64,000 bases of DNA from Pseudomonas sp. SCB32. Its GTDB lineage: Bacteria > Pseudomonadota > Gammaproteobacteria > Pseudomonadales > Pseudomonadaceae. This document shows positions 20,711-29,754 of this stretch, in pieces (position 1 is the stretch's first letter; the number at the start of each line of letters is the position of its first letter). The notes beneath the pieces were generated by a model. The model was not told the origin of the DNA and did no database searches. It worked only from the letters and a program-made list of their open reading frames with translations. A program made the position numbers and the translations under genes. The DNA lies in contig NZ_CP045118.1 in NCBI RefSeq assembly GCF_009189165.1, positions 4,960,001 through 5,024,000 on the forward strand, read 5' to 3'.

Positions 20711-21823
20711 TCAGGCCAGCGACATCAGCGCATCGCGGCTGAACGGCTTGATGTCGGCCAGGCGACCGTCACGTACCTTCACCGCCCAGTCCGGGTCGAC
20801 CAGCAGGGCGCGACCAACGGCAACCAGGTCGAACTCTTCCTTGTTCAGGCGCTCCAGCAGGCCATCGATGCCCGACGGTTGCGCCACTTCGTCCGTCTTG
20901 CCGAAGAAGGCGAGGAACTCGCTGCCATCCAGGCCGACGTTGCCCACGGTGATGGTCGGCTTGCCGGTGAGCTGGCGGGTCCAGCCGGCCAGGTTGAGCT
21001 CGGAACCTTCGAATTCCGGAATCCAGAAGCGGCGAGTGGAGCAGTGGAAGATGTCCACGCCGGCATCCGACAGCGGCTTGAGGAAGGCTTCCAGCTCCTC
21101 GGCGGTCTGCACCAGGCGGGCGTTGTAGTCCTGCTGCTTCCACTGGGAGAAGCGGAAGATGATCGGGTAGTCGGGGCCGACGGCCTCGCGCACGGCGCGG
21201 ATCAGCTCAATGGCGAAGCGCGAACGGTTGGCCAGGCTGCCGCCGTATTCGTCGGTGCGCTGATTGCTGCCGTCCCAGAAGAACTGGTCGATCAGGTAGC
21301 CGTGGGCGCCGTGGATCTCCACGCCGTCCATGCCGATGGCCTTGGCGTCGCGGGCGGCCTGGGCGAAGGCGGCGATCACGTCCTGGATGTCTTCCCTGGT
21401 CATTTCATGGACCAGCACGGTGCCGTCCTTGACCTTGCCGCTGGGGCCGTAGCCCGGAACGCTGGCGTCCGGCTCGGTGCCCAGGCGGCGCACAGCGCCG
21501 ACGTGCCACAGCTGCGGGACGATCTTGCCGCCTTCGGCGTGCACGGCATCGACCACCTGCTTCCAGCCGGCCAGGGCGTCTTCGCCGTGGAAGCGCGGCA
21601 CGTTCGGGTAGCCGTTGGCGGCCTTGTGGTTGACCGTGGTGCCTTCGGTGACGATCAGGCCGACCCCGGCGGCAGCGCGACGGCGGTAGTACTCCACGAC
21701 CTGGGCGTGGGGCACGCCGCCCGGGGTGAAGTTGCGGGTCATCGGCGCCATCACGATACGCGTGGGCAGTTCCAGGCCGCCCAGGCGGAAGGGCGAGAAC
21801 AGGGTGTCTACGGATGCGGTCAT
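20711..21823 (-). CDS. NADH:flavin oxidoreductase, Old Yellow Enzyme family
   Basis: A 370-residue FMN-dependent ene-reductase. It has the N-terminal LFSPFRLGGLELPTRIVMAP, the substrate-binding H-x2-H (EIHGAHGYLIDQF) and the C-terminal flavin-phosphate segment VAVGRALLVDPDW. The family reduces activated C=C bonds of enals, enones and maleimides, and some nitro-compounds. The ATG at 21823 is preferred over 21835 because GGAG lies seven bases upstream. It lies downstream of a TetR gene on the same strand, and a GACCGGTC palindrome lies between them, so NemR-style induction by electrophiles is likely. Confidence 0.92.
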   Translation of the reverse strand: MTASVDTLFSPFRLGGLELPTRIVMAPMTRNFTPGGVPHAQVVEYYRRRAAAGVGLIVTEGTTVNHKAANGYPNVPRFHGEDALAGWKQVVDAVHAEGGKIVPQLWHVGAVRRLGTEPDASVPGYGPSGKVKDGTVLVHEMTREDIQDVIAAFAQAARDAKAIGMDGVEIHGAHGYLIDQFFWDGSNQRTDEYGGSLANRSRFAIELIRAVREAVGPDYPIIFRFSQWKQQDYNARLVQTAEELEAFLKPLSDAGVDIFHCSTRRFWIPEFEGSELNLAGWTRQLTGKPTITVGNVGLDGSEFLAFFGKTDEVAQPSGIDGLLERLNKEEFDLVAVGRALLVDPDWAVKVRDGRLADIKPFSRDALMSLA

Positions 21824-21845
21824 TGAAGTCTCCATGACGGCCAGG

Positions 21846-21860
21846 CGACCGGTCGTCTCG
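21846..21860. promoter_or_regulatory. Putative TetR operator upstream of the OYE gene
   Basis: The perfect palindrome CGACCGGTCG (21846-21855) extends to GACCGGTCGTCTCG. Thirteen of these fourteen bases recur at 22500-22513, just upstream of the TetR gene itself. The shared palindrome before both genes is the expected pattern for an autoregulated repressor and its target. Confidence 0.55.
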
Positions 21861-21893
21861 TCGTTTGGTGTAGGGGTGTGGGATGAAGAAGGA

Positions 21894-22484
21894 TCAAGCC
21901 TGCAGCAGGTACTCCAGGCGTTCGATGAAGCGTTCCAGGGGCTTGAGCGAGGCGCTGACCTTCAGCCGCGCCAGCACGCCCTGCCAGGCGTTGCCGATGA
22001 ACTCGGCCAAATGTTCGACGTTCTCCGCGGCCGACAGCTCACCGGCGCGCTGTGCGTCGGCGAGGCAGTCGCGCAGGGTGTCGATGGATTGCTGCAGGAT
22101 GCCGTCGACCCGCTCGGTGATGGCCGGCGACAGTTCGGCCATCTCGAAACTGAGGCTGCCGATGAAGCAGTGGAACTCGAGCTTCTCCTGGCGGGAGAAG
22201 TGCGCCAGCAGCTCGCGGTAATAGGTGAGGATGCGCGCACGCGGCCCCAGCACCGGGTTGCCGAGGGCTTCGGCATAACGTGCCAGGCGCGGTGCGTAGA
22301 GATGTTCCAGGGCCTGCAGGGCAAAATCTTCCTTGCTCTCGAAGTAGTGATAGAAGGAGCCCTTGGGGATGCCGGCGGCCTGGACGATGTCCTGCACGCC
22401 GGTGCCGTGGTAGCCGCAACGGGTCATCGCCAGGGAGCCCTTGGCGAGGATCAGGTCACGCTTGTCGAGTCGGATGCTGTTCAT
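21894..22484 (-). CDS. TetR-family repressor, likely controls the adjacent OYE gene
   Basis: A 196-residue TetR regulator. The HTH reads GVQDIVQAAGIPKGSFYHYF, characteristic of the NemR/AcrR-like branch, and the C-terminal part carries a TetR_C-type ligand domain. The ATG at 22484 fits the family start (MNSIRLDKRDLIL) but lacks a clear Shine-Dalgarno; an ATG at 22529 would add 15 residues and put the putative operator inside the gene. It is 70 bases upstream of the OYE gene on the same strand. Confidence 0.88.
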   Translation of the reverse strand: MNSIRLDKRDLILAKGSLAMTRCGYHGTGVQDIVQAAGIPKGSFYHYFESKEDFALQALEHLYAPRLARYAEALGNPVLGPRARILTYYRELLAHFSRQEKLEFHCFIGSLSFEMAELSPAITERVDGILQQSIDTLRDCLADAQRAGELSAAENVEHLAEFIGNAWQGVLARLKVSASLKPLERFIERLEYLLQA

Positions 22485-22499
22485 GGGGAGCGAAAATAT

Positions 22500-22513
22500 G
22501 ACCGGTCGCCTCG
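22500..22513. promoter_or_regulatory. Putative TetR operator upstream of the TetR gene
   Basis: GACCGGTCGCCTCG repeats the palindrome found before the OYE gene (21847-21860) with one mismatch. It lies about 15 bases before the chosen TetR start codon, where it would block the promoter or the transcript start. Confidence 0.5.
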
Positions 22514-22559
22514 CTTTTCCCAGCATCATTGATCGCGGTGATTTTCCCTCAGAAGTGGA

Positions 22560-23450
22560 TCAGCGGACGGCCGGGTCTTCCAGCAGTTCGGCGACGCCTT
22601 CGCAGAGCAGCTCGCGCAAGCGCGCCACCGCCGCTTCGGGCTCGGCTTCGCTGCGATGCAGGCACAGCCCCAGCGGCGCCATGGCCGGCAGCCCGAAGCG
22701 CCCGGCATCGAGCCGCTCGACGCTGGCCGGCAAGCCGATGGGCGTGCGCAGGCCAACGCCCAGCCCGGCCGCCACCGCCGCCCAGATGCCGGACAGCCCG
22801 GCACTGGTGAAGGCCACGCGCCAGGCGATGCCGGCGCGGTCCAACGCAGCCGTCGCCGCGCTGCGCAACAGGCACGGGACCTCCAGCATGACCAGCGGCA
22901 GCGGCTCCGCTCCGGGAACGAATGGAATGCCAGGCGCGCCGATCCAGCACTGCGGCACCGCGCCGACGCGCTCCATGTGCGGCGTACGCTCACCGGTTTC
23001 CCAGGCCAGCGCCAGGTCCAGCTCGCCGTTGCGCACGCCTTCGATCAGTTGCCGGTTGCGCGCCGTACGCACCTCGATACGCACCTTCGGATGGGCGCGG
23101 GCGAAGCGGGCCAGCACGGCGGGCAGCAGGGTTTCGCCGAAGTCTTCCTGCAGGCCCAGGCGCACCCGACCTCCCAGCGATCCGCCACGCAGCGCGCCGG
23201 CCGCTTCGTCGTTCAATTCCAGCAGGCGGCGGGCGTAGGCCAGCAGCGTCTCGCCCGCTTCGGTCAGCGCCATGCCGCGCCCTTCGCGGCGCAGCACCGG
23301 CGTGCCGGCCTGCTCCTCCAGCTTCTTCAACTGCGCGCTGACCGCCGAGGTGGAGCGCCCCAGCCGATCCGCTGCACGGGCAAAGCTGCCCAGCTCGATG
23401 CCGGTGACGAAGGTACGCAGCACGTCCAGGTCGAAGTTGATGCGGGCCAT
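22560..23450 (-). CDS. LysR-family transcriptional regulator
   Basis: A 296-residue LysR protein: HTH in DLDVLRTFVTGIELGSFARAADRLGRS, then linker helix and LysR_substrate domain. The ATG at 23450 has GCAGGA upstream. It is divergent from the tautomerase gene at 23558 with 107 bases between, the classic LysR arrangement, so it probably controls the tautomerase and itself. Confidence 0.9.
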   Translation of the reverse strand: MARINFDLDVLRTFVTGIELGSFARAADRLGRSTSAVSAQLKKLEEQAGTPVLRREGRGMALTEAGETLLAYARRLLELNDEAAGALRGGSLGGRVRLGLQEDFGETLLPAVLARFARAHPKVRIEVRTARNRQLIEGVRNGELDLALAWETGERTPHMERVGAVPQCWIGAPGIPFVPGAEPLPLVMLEVPCLLRSAATAALDRAGIAWRVAFTSAGLSGIWAAVAAGLGVGLRTPIGLPASVERLDAGRFGLPAMAPLGLCLHRSEAEPEAAVARLRELLCEGVAELLEDPAVR

Positions 23451-23557
23451 TTCAACAATCCTGCTTTATTGAACTATCAGTGAAATATTTCCCGATTTTC
23501 CGAACAAAACTGCCGCGCTAGCCTGAGCTCGTCAATCACCCTCCGAGGAGCGGCATC

Positions 23558-23965
23558 ATGCCCACCGTTCGCATCTCCCTGCGCAAAGGCAAGCAACCCG
23601 ACTACCTGCGCGAACTGGCCAACTCCGTCTACGACGCCATGCACGACGCCTTCAACGTCCCGGCGAACGATCAGTTCGTGATGATCCACCCGCATGAGCC
23701 GGAAGAGTTCGTGTTTGATCGTGGCTACCTCGGCGGACCGCGCAGCGATGACTTCGTGCTGATCGCCATCACCATCGGCCGCCCTCGCGATTCGCAGACC
23801 AAGCAGGTGTTCTACCAGCGCCTTAACGCACTGCTGGGCGAGCGCCTGGGGATAGCCAGCGAGGATGTGATGGTGCAGATCACCACCAGCGAGGCGGACG
23901 ACTGGTCGTTCGGCGGCGGGCGCATGGGCGTGTTGACGCGGCCCGATGCGGTCACTGCCAGCTGA
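23558..23965 (+). CDS. Tautomerase-superfamily protein (Pro-1 type)
   Basis: A 135-residue tautomerase_2-like protein. After removal of Met1 the N-terminus is Pro (MPTVRISLRKG), the catalytic base of the superfamily. The segments FVMIHPHEPEEFVFD and VLIAITIGRPRDSQTK are typical of the long-tautomerase group. GAGGAG precedes the ATG. It likely isomerises an enol or dehalogenates a small acid; the substrate is unknown. It overlaps the convergent nitroreductase gene by 14 bases. Confidence 0.88.
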   Translation: MPTVRISLRKGKQPDYLRELANSVYDAMHDAFNVPANDQFVMIHPHEPEEFVFDRGYLGGPRSDDFVLIAITIGRPRDSQTKQVFYQRLNALLGERLGIASEDVMVQITTSEADDWSFGGGRMGVLTRPDAVTAS

Positions 23966-24692
23966 CCCGCTGCTCCAGCGGGAAGCGCAGGCGCGGGTTG
24001 TAGACGCCATTGTCGGCGGCGCGGCCCACCGCCAGCAGCATGATCGGCACAGCGCGGCGGGGAATCTGAAGCACCTTGCGCAAGCGCACTTCGTCGAAGC
24101 CCTCCATCGGGCAGGTGGCGAAGCCGTGGCTCTGCAGGGCGAGCATCAGGTTCTGCGCCGCCAGCGCGGTGGACTTCACCGCCCACAGGCGCATCTCGGC
24201 GTGACTGTTGGGCTGGCGCATCAGCGCGCGGCGCAGGCCGACCAGCGAGTACAGCGCGCGCTTGTACAGCCCGCGCCAGCCAAAGACGCCCTGGTTGTAC
24301 TGGAAGGGCGCGGTGCGCTCATAGAAGTCCCGCACCTTCTCCGGCACCTGTGGCTCCGGCCACTGATCGAGGATCGCCGCGCAGGACTCGCGCCAGGTAT
24401 CCGGCCGTGCCAGCACGGCGATCACTACCGGCGCCGTGCGCGCCGCGTTCTGCCCCAGGCACACCGGCACCAGCCGTCGGCGCAGATCAGGATCGCGGAT
24501 CACCTGGAAGCTCCAGGGCTGCAGGTTGCAGGCGTTGGGCGCGAGCACCGCTTGTTCCAGGCAGTCACGCAGCACCGCATCGGGCACCGGCTCATCGAGG
24601 AAGCGCCGCACCGCCCGGCGTTGTTCGATCAACGCGCGCAACGCATCGGGGGTTGCCGGCAGGCAGGATGATTCGGCGACGAAACGGCTCAT
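23952..24692 (-). CDS. Nitroreductase-family FMN oxidoreductase
   Basis: A 246-residue nitroreductase-fold protein. FMN-binding residues sit in EQRRAVRRFLDEPV near residue 23 and in APNACNLQPWSFQVI; a C-terminal RLRFPLEQ ends the chain. The family reduces nitro groups or quinones with NAD(P)H; physiological roles vary. GAGGAG lies before the ATG at 24692. A frame opening further upstream (24782) has no ribosome site. It is convergent with the tautomerase gene, overlapping it by 14 bases. Confidence 0.9.
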   Translation of the reverse strand: MSRFVAESSCLPATPDALRALIEQRRAVRRFLDEPVPDAVLRDCLEQAVLAPNACNLQPWSFQVIRDPDLRRRLVPVCLGQNAARTAPVVIAVLARPDTWRESCAAILDQWPEPQVPEKVRDFYERTAPFQYNQGVFGWRGLYKRALYSLVGLRRALMRQPNSHAEMRLWAVKSTALAAQNLMLALQSHGFATCPMEGFDEVRLRKVLQIPRRAVPIMLLAVGRAADNGVYNPRLRFPLEQRVSWQ

Positions 24693-24805
24693 GGCGGACT
24701 CCTCGGGCAAGTCGACCGATTTAGCCGCCGCGCAGGGCGCGGAACAAGCCGGTAGGGAGAAACGCCGGCGGGATTGGCGCAAGCGCCCTCTCCCGCCGGA
24801 CAGGA

Positions 24806-25291
24806 TCAGGCGCCCAGCGCCTTCTCGATGGCATGCACCACTGCGGGATCATCCGGCGCGGTGCGTGGGCTGAATCGCGCCAGCACGCGACCGTCCGGGG
24901 CGAGCAGGAACTTCTCGAAATTCCAGGTGATGTCGCCGGGGAACTCGGCGCCCTCGCCGGCCAGCAGCCGGTACAGCGGATGGCGTTCCGAACCGTTGAC
25001 GTCCAGCTTGGAGGACATCGGGAAACTGACCCCGTAGTTCAGCGAACAGAACGACTGGATCTCGGCTTCGTTGCCAGGCTCCTGCCCGGCGAACTGGTTG
25101 CACGGCAGGCCGAGCACCACGAAACCCTGATCCTTGTATTGCTGGTAGAGCTTCTCCAGACCGGCGTACTGCGGAGTCAGGCCGCACTTCGAGGCGACGT
25201 TGACCACCAGCACGACCTTGCCCTTGAGCGGGGCCAGCGGCAGATCCTGGCCGTCGAGACCTTGCAGCGTCAGACCGTGAAAAGCGCTCAT
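24806..25291 (-). CDS. Glutathione peroxidase (thiol peroxidase, Cys type)
   Basis: A 161-residue glutathione peroxidase. The catalytic tetrad is visible: Cys36 (NVASKCGLTPQ), Gln70 (NQFAGQEPG), Trp123 and Asn124 (WNFEKFL). As in most bacteria, Cys replaces selenocysteine, and such enzymes usually take electrons from thioredoxin. The ATG at 25291 has AAGGAGC upstream; the upstream in-frame extension has no family similarity. It sits next to slyD, as in PAO1 from memory. Confidence 0.93.
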   Translation of the reverse strand: MSAFHGLTLQGLDGQDLPLAPLKGKVVLVVNVASKCGLTPQYAGLEKLYQQYKDQGFVVLGLPCNQFAGQEPGNEAEIQSFCSLNYGVSFPMSSKLDVNGSERHPLYRLLAGEGAEFPGDITWNFEKFLLAPDGRVLARFSPRTAPDDPAVVHAIEKALGA

Positions 25292-25408
25292 TGCTTGCTC
25301 CTTGAAGAGGTAGGCACAGCGTGCCCGCGCAGCAGGGGCGGACAGCGCGTCCGTCTTCTGCGCAATCCCAATCGATGTGGGAAAAATGCCCTGGCTTGGT
25401 TGCATGAG

Positions 25409-25430
25409 AAAGGCGCCCGAAGGCGCCTTT
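25409..25430. terminator. Terminator-like hairpin downstream of slyD
   Basis: AAAGGCGCC (25409-25417) pairs with GGCGCCTTT (25422-25430) across a four-base loop. It is past the slyD stop (25494, minus strand). The T-run is only three long, so it may be a weak or bidirectional terminator. Confidence 0.55.
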
Positions 25431-25493
25431 CACTGTTGAGCGTAGCAGCTCAATGATGGCTTCACCCGGTCGCAATTCGACCGGTGAAAGCGA

Positions 25494-25979
25494 TCAGTGG
25501 TGGTGACCACCTTCGCCATGGACGTGACCGTGGGCGACTTCTTCAGCGGAAGCGTCACGCACGTCGACCACCTTCACCTTGAAGTTCAGGCGCTGGCCGG
25601 CCAGCGGGTGGTTGCCGTCAACGGTGACGTCGTCGCCGTCGATGTCGCGGATGGTGACGATCTGCATGCCGCCGTCCGGAGCGGACGCGTGGAACTGCAT
25701 GCCGACTTCCAGCTCGTCCACGCCTTCGAACATTTCGCGGGTCAGAGTGGCGACCAGCTCGGCGCTGTACTCGCCGTAGGCATCGGCCGGCTCGACGGTA
25801 ACGTCCAGCTCGTCGCCAACCTGCTTGCCTTCCAGGGCCTTTTCCAGGCCGGCGATGATGTTGTGGGCACCGTGCAGGTAGACCAGCGGAGCGCCGCCGG
25901 CGGAGCTGTCGATGACCTCACCTGCTTCGTTGGTCAGGGTATAGTCGATGGAAACCGCCTTGTTGGCCGCGATCTGCAT
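25494..25979 (-). CDS. slyD: FKBP-type peptidyl-prolyl isomerase SlyD
   Basis: A 161-residue SlyD protein: split FKBP domain (VSIDYTLTNEAGEVIDSS, PLVYLHG) interrupted by the insert-in-flap chaperone domain (about residues 70-125), and a short His-rich tail (HGHVHGEGGHHH) that can bind nickel. It assists protein folding and metal delivery in the cytoplasm. The stop is 64 bases before the small hairpin downstream. The start codon overlaps the putative start of the divergent DUF3565 gene. Confidence 0.95.
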   Translation of the reverse strand: MQIAANKAVSIDYTLTNEAGEVIDSSAGGAPLVYLHGAHNIIAGLEKALEGKQVGDELDVTVEPADAYGEYSAELVATLTREMFEGVDELEVGMQFHASAPDGGMQIVTIRDIDGDDVTVDGNHPLAGQRLNFKVKVVDVRDASAEEVAHGHVHGEGGHHH

Positions 25980-26280
25980 GGTACGAAACCTTTCTGATAT
26001 AGAAGTTGAGCGCGCAAGTTTACGCTGCGACGCCCCCGAATGCGACCCGAAGACGGACAGACGGGATCACGCGGACGCCCCGCGCCTGCTTGACTTTCAT
26101 CAGGATGAAGACGGCCAGTGGGTGGCAGTCTTGTCCTGCGGCCATACCCAGCACCTGCGCCACCAGCCGCCGTGGCAGTCCCGGCCCTGGGTGCTCGACC
26201 CGCAGCAACGTCAGGCGCAGATCGGCCGCCCCTTCCCCTGCGGCTGGTGCGCCAAGGAACAGAACAGCAACAAGGAGTAG
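25978..26280 (+). CDS. DUF3565 zinc-finger-like small protein
   Basis: The recognisable DUF3565 part begins at [20 protein letters not shown] and continues through [12 protein letters not shown] to PCGWC; two Cys-His pairs (SCGHTQH and CGWC) suggest a metal site. Function unknown. The only in-frame ATG is at 25978, which overlaps slyD's start codon on the other strand and has no ribosome site, so the N-terminal 35 residues are doubtful. It ends two bases before ackA, whose ribosome site (AAGGAG) overlaps its last codons, so it is cotranscribed with ackA. Confidence 0.7.
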   Translation: MVRNLSDIEVERASLRCDAPECDPKTDRRDHADAPRLLDFHQDEDGQWVAVLSCGHTQHLRHQPPWQSRPWVLDPQQRQAQIGRPFPCGWCAKEQNSNKE

Positions 26281-26282
26281 GC

Positions 26283-27473
26283 ATGCCGGCACGCAACATC
26301 CTGGTGATCAACTGCGGCAGTTCTTCGATCAAATTCGCCCTGGTTCGAGAGGGGCGCGACGACTTCATCCTCCACGGCCTGGCCGAGCGCCTCGGCTCCA
26401 CCGGTGCCAGCCTGCGCTGGCAGGGCGAGGGCGATGCCCAGGCGCAGACCCTGGAACTACCCGGCGGCGACCACAAGGCCGCCCTCGCCCGCCTGTTGCC
26501 GCTGGTGAGCGAGGCCGCCCAGGGCGAACTGCACTCCATCGGCCACCGCGTGGTGCATGGCGGCGAACGCTTCACCCAGGCCTCGCGGCTGAATGAGGAA
26601 GTGCTCGGCGCGATTCGCGAGACCTCGCCACTGGCGCCGCTGCACAACCCGGCCAACCTGCTCGGCATCGACGCCGCCATGGCGCTCTACCCGGACCTGC
26701 CGCACATTGCCGTGTTCGACACCGCCTTCCACCAGAGCCTGCCCGAGCGTGCTTACCGCTACGCCATTCCCGAGCCGCTGTACCGCGAGCAGCACGTGCG
26801 CCGCTACGGCTTCCACGGCACCAGCCACCGCTACGTCAGCCACATGGCTGCCGAGCTGAGCGGGCTGGCAGTGGGCGACAGCAACTGGCTGTCTGCGCAC
26901 CTGGGCAACGGCAGCTCGACCTGCGCCATCGCCAACGGCCAGAGCCGCGACACCAGCATGGGGCTGACCCCGCTGGAAGGCCTGATGATGGGCACCCGCT
27001 CTGGCGACGTCGACCCGAACCTGCACAGCCACCTGGCGCGCACCCTGGGCTGGAGCCTGGAAAAGATCGACCACATGCTCAACCACGACAGCGGCCTGCT
27101 CGGCCTGTCGGGGCTGTCCAACGACATGCGCACCCTGGAGCACGCCCGCGAGCAGGGCCACGCCAGCGCGGCGCTGGCCATCGAAGTATTCTGTTACCGA
27201 TTGGCCAAGTCGCTGGCCTCGCTGACCTGTGCGCTGCCGCGCCTGGACGGCATCATCTTCACCGGCGGCATCGGCGAGAACTCCGCGCTGGTGCGCAACC
27301 TGACGGTCAAGCACCTGCACGTGCTCAATCTCGAACTCGACGGCGAAGCCAACGCCCGCTGTGTGGGCGGCGTCGGCGGCCCAATCCACCTGCCCGGCCA
27401 TCCCCGCGTGCTGGTGATCCCCACCAACGAGGAACGGCAGATCGCACTCGACACCCTGGCCGTCCTCGACTGA
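26283..27473 (+). CDS. ackA: Acetate kinase
   Basis: A 396-residue acetate kinase. The N-terminal signature [11 protein letters not shown] is at residues 7-17, and the second signature is in [10 protein letters not shown]. Phosphate- and Mg-binding residues sit in GNGSSTCAI and the C-terminal GGIGENS. It interconverts acetyl phosphate plus ADP and acetate plus ATP. With pta 75 bases downstream it forms the overflow/anaerobic acetate pathway. AAGGAG precedes the ATG. Confidence 0.96.
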   Translation: MPARNILVINCGSSSIKFALVREGRDDFILHGLAERLGSTGASLRWQGEGDAQAQTLELPGGDHKAALARLLPLVSEAAQGELHSIGHRVVHGGERFTQASRLNEEVLGAIRETSPLAPLHNPANLLGIDAAMALYPDLPHIAVFDTAFHQSLPERAYRYAIPEPLYREQHVRRYGFHGTSHRYVSHMAAELSGLAVGDSNWLSAHLGNGSSTCAIANGQSRDTSMGLTPLEGLMMGTRSGDVDPNLHSHLARTLGWSLEKIDHMLNHDSGLLGLSGLSNDMRTLEHAREQGHASAALAIEVFCYRLAKSLASLTCALPRLDGIIFTGGIGENSALVRNLTVKHLHVLNLELDGEANARCVGGVGGPIHLPGHPRVLVIPTNEERQIALDTLAVLD

Positions 27474-27547
27474 AGATTCGAAGAACCTGTTAAAAGGTGT
27501 TGCCCCACAAGGGCAGCGCCCTTTCCCGCACGGCTTAAGGAGCCCGG

Positions 27548-29674
27548 ATGCACACCTTCTTCCTCGCGCCGACCGGTTTCGGTGTCGGCCTGACGTCCAC
27601 CAGCCTGGGCCTGATCCGCGCCCTGCAACGCGCCGGCCTGAAAGTCGGTTTCTTCAAGCCCATCGCCCAGCCCCACGCCGGTGACGACGGCCCGGAGCGC
27701 TCCAGCGAGCTGGTCGCCCGCACCCACGGCCTGGAGGCCCCTACCCCGCTGTCCCTGGCCAAGGTCGAGCGCATGCTCGGCGACGGCATGCTCGACGAAC
27801 TGCTGGAGCACATCGTCGGCATGTTCAACCAGGCGGCGGAAGGCAAGGACGTGATGATCGTCGAGGGCATGGTGCCGACCAAGCACGCCAGCTACGCCGC
27901 GCGCATCAACGGCCACCTGGCGCGCAGCGTCGACGCCGAGGTGATCCTGGTGTCGGCACCGGACAACGAGACGGTGAAGGAGCTGTCCGACCGCATCGAG
28001 ATCCTCGCCCAGCTGTTCGGCGGCCCGCGCGACCCGAACCTGGCCGGCCTGATCGTGAACAAGGTGCGCGGCGGCGAGAGTGACGACGCGCCGCGCGACG
28101 CCGAGGCCGCCGCCCGGCTGTTCGGTGAGCGCCTGAAGGAACATTCGCCGCTGCTGCGCGACGGCGATGTGCGCCTGCTCGGCTGCATTCCCTGGCAGGA
28201 CGAGATGAACGCCCCGCGCACCCGCGATGTGGCCGACCTGCTCGATGCCAGCGTGCTCAACGCTGGCGACTACGAACAGCGCCGCGTGCAGAAGATCATC
28301 CTCTGCGCTCCCTCGGCGCCGAATACCGTGCACCTGCTCAAGCCCGGCGTGCTGGTGGTGGTGCCGGGCGACCGCGACGACATCATCCTCGCCGCGTGCC
28401 TTGCGGCCATGAACGGCGTGCCGCTGGCCGGCCTGCTGCTGTGCTCGGGCCTGACCCCGGACGCACGGATCATGGAGCTGTGCCGCAGTGCATTGCAGGG
28501 TGGCCTGCCGGTGCTGACGGTGAAGACCGGCTCCTTCGACACCGCCGGCGACCTGACCCGGATGAACAAGGAAATCCCGGTGGACGACCGCGAACGCGCC
28601 GAGCGCGTCACCGAGTTCGTCGCCGGGCACATCGACTTCGAATGGCTGAAGGAGCGCTGCGGCGCGCCCCACGAACTGCGCCTGTCGCCGCCGGTGTTCC
28701 GCTACCAGCTGACCCAGCGCGCCAACCGCGCCGGCAAGCGCATCGTCCTGCCCGAGGGCAGCGAGCCGCGCACCGTGCAGGCCGCCTCGATCTGCCATGC
28801 GCGCGGCATCGCCCGCTGCGTGCTGCTGGCCAAGCCCGACGATGTGCAGGCCGTGGCGCAGATGCTCGGCATCGTGTTGCCCGAGGACCTGGAGATCATC
28901 GACCCGGACCTGGTGCGCAGCCGCTACGTCGAACCCATGGTCGAGCTGCGCAAGGGCAAGAGCCTGAACGCGCCAATGGCCGAGCAGCAACTGGAAGACA
29001 ACACGGTGCTGGGCACCATGATGCTCGCCCTGAACGAGGTGGACGGCCTGGTCTCCGGCGCCATCCACACCACCGCCAATACCATCCGCCCGGCGCTGCA
29101 GCTGATCAAGACCGCGCCCGGCTACAACCTGGTGTCCTCGATCTTCTTCATGCTGCTGCCCGACCAGGTGGTGGTCTATGGCGATTGCGCGGTGAATCCC
29201 GATCCTTCGGCCAGTGACCTGGCGGAGATCGCACTGCAGAGTGCCGACTCCGCGCAGGCCTTCGGCATCACCCCGCGGGTGGCGATGATCAGCTACTCCA
29301 CCGGCGACTCCGGAACGGGCGCAGATGTCGACAAAGTACGCGAAGCCACACGCATCGCGCGGGAAAAACGCCCCGATCTGTTGATTGACGGCCCCTTGCA
29401 GTATGATGCCGCCGCCATCGCCAGCGTCGGCCGCCAGAAGGCGCCCGACAGCCCGGTGGCCGGACGCGCCAACGTGTTCGTGTTCCCCGATCTGAACACC
29501 GGGAACACCACCTACAAGGCGGTCCAGCGCAGCGCCGACTGCGTCAGCATCGGACCGATGCTGCAGGGCCTGCGCAAACCGGTGAACGACCTGTCGCGCG
29601 GCGCGCTGGTGGACGACATCGTCTACACCATCGCACTGACCGCGATCCAGGCCGACAGCGGCAAGGACGGCTGA
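27548..29674 (+). CDS. pta: Phosphate acetyltransferase (long, two-domain form)
   Basis: A 708-residue Pta: an N-terminal P-loop-like/DRTGG regulatory region (starting FFLAPTGFGVGLTSTS) and the C-terminal PTA_PTB catalytic domain (about 390-705, with YQLTQRANRAGKRIVLPEG and FPDLNTGNTTYK). It converts acetyl-CoA plus phosphate to acetyl phosphate. AAGGAG precedes the ATG. The 75-base gap to ackA has no terminator, so the pair is probably one transcript. Confidence 0.96.
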   Translation: MHTFFLAPTGFGVGLTSTSLGLIRALQRAGLKVGFFKPIAQPHAGDDGPERSSELVARTHGLEAPTPLSLAKVERMLGDGMLDELLEHIVGMFNQAAEGKDVMIVEGMVPTKHASYAARINGHLARSVDAEVILVSAPDNETVKELSDRIEILAQLFGGPRDPNLAGLIVNKVRGGESDDAPRDAEAAARLFGERLKEHSPLLRDGDVRLLGCIPWQDEMNAPRTRDVADLLDASVLNAGDYEQRRVQKIILCAPSAPNTVHLLKPGVLVVVPGDRDDIILAACLAAMNGVPLAGLLLCSGLTPDARIMELCRSALQGGLPVLTVKTGSFDTAGDLTRMNKEIPVDDRERAERVTEFVAGHIDFEWLKERCGAPHELRLSPPVFRYQLTQRANRAGKRIVLPEGSEPRTVQAASICHARGIARCVLLAKPDDVQAVAQMLGIVLPEDLEIIDPDLVRSRYVEPMVELRKGKSLNAPMAEQQLEDNTVLGTMMLALNEVDGLVSGAIHTTANTIRPALQLIKTAPGYNLVSSIFFMLLPDQVVVYGDCAVNPDPSASDLAEIALQSADSAQAFGITPRVAMISYSTGDSGTGADVDKVREATRIAREKRPDLLIDGPLQYDAAAIASVGRQKAPDSPVAGRANVFVFPDLNTGNTTYKAVQRSADCVSIGPMLQGLRKPVNDLSRGALVDDIVYTIALTAIQADSGKDG

Positions 29675-29754
29675 CAACCCGGCACGAGGATGTGCCCGAG
29701 AACGCTTCACGCGCCCGGTGGAACCGGGCGCCCACGTACAAGGACCTATCCTCG

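Noticed and set aside
27194..29710. An 838-residue minus-strand frame
   Set aside because: It is antisense to pta with composition typical of a codon-bias shadow and no recognisable motifs.
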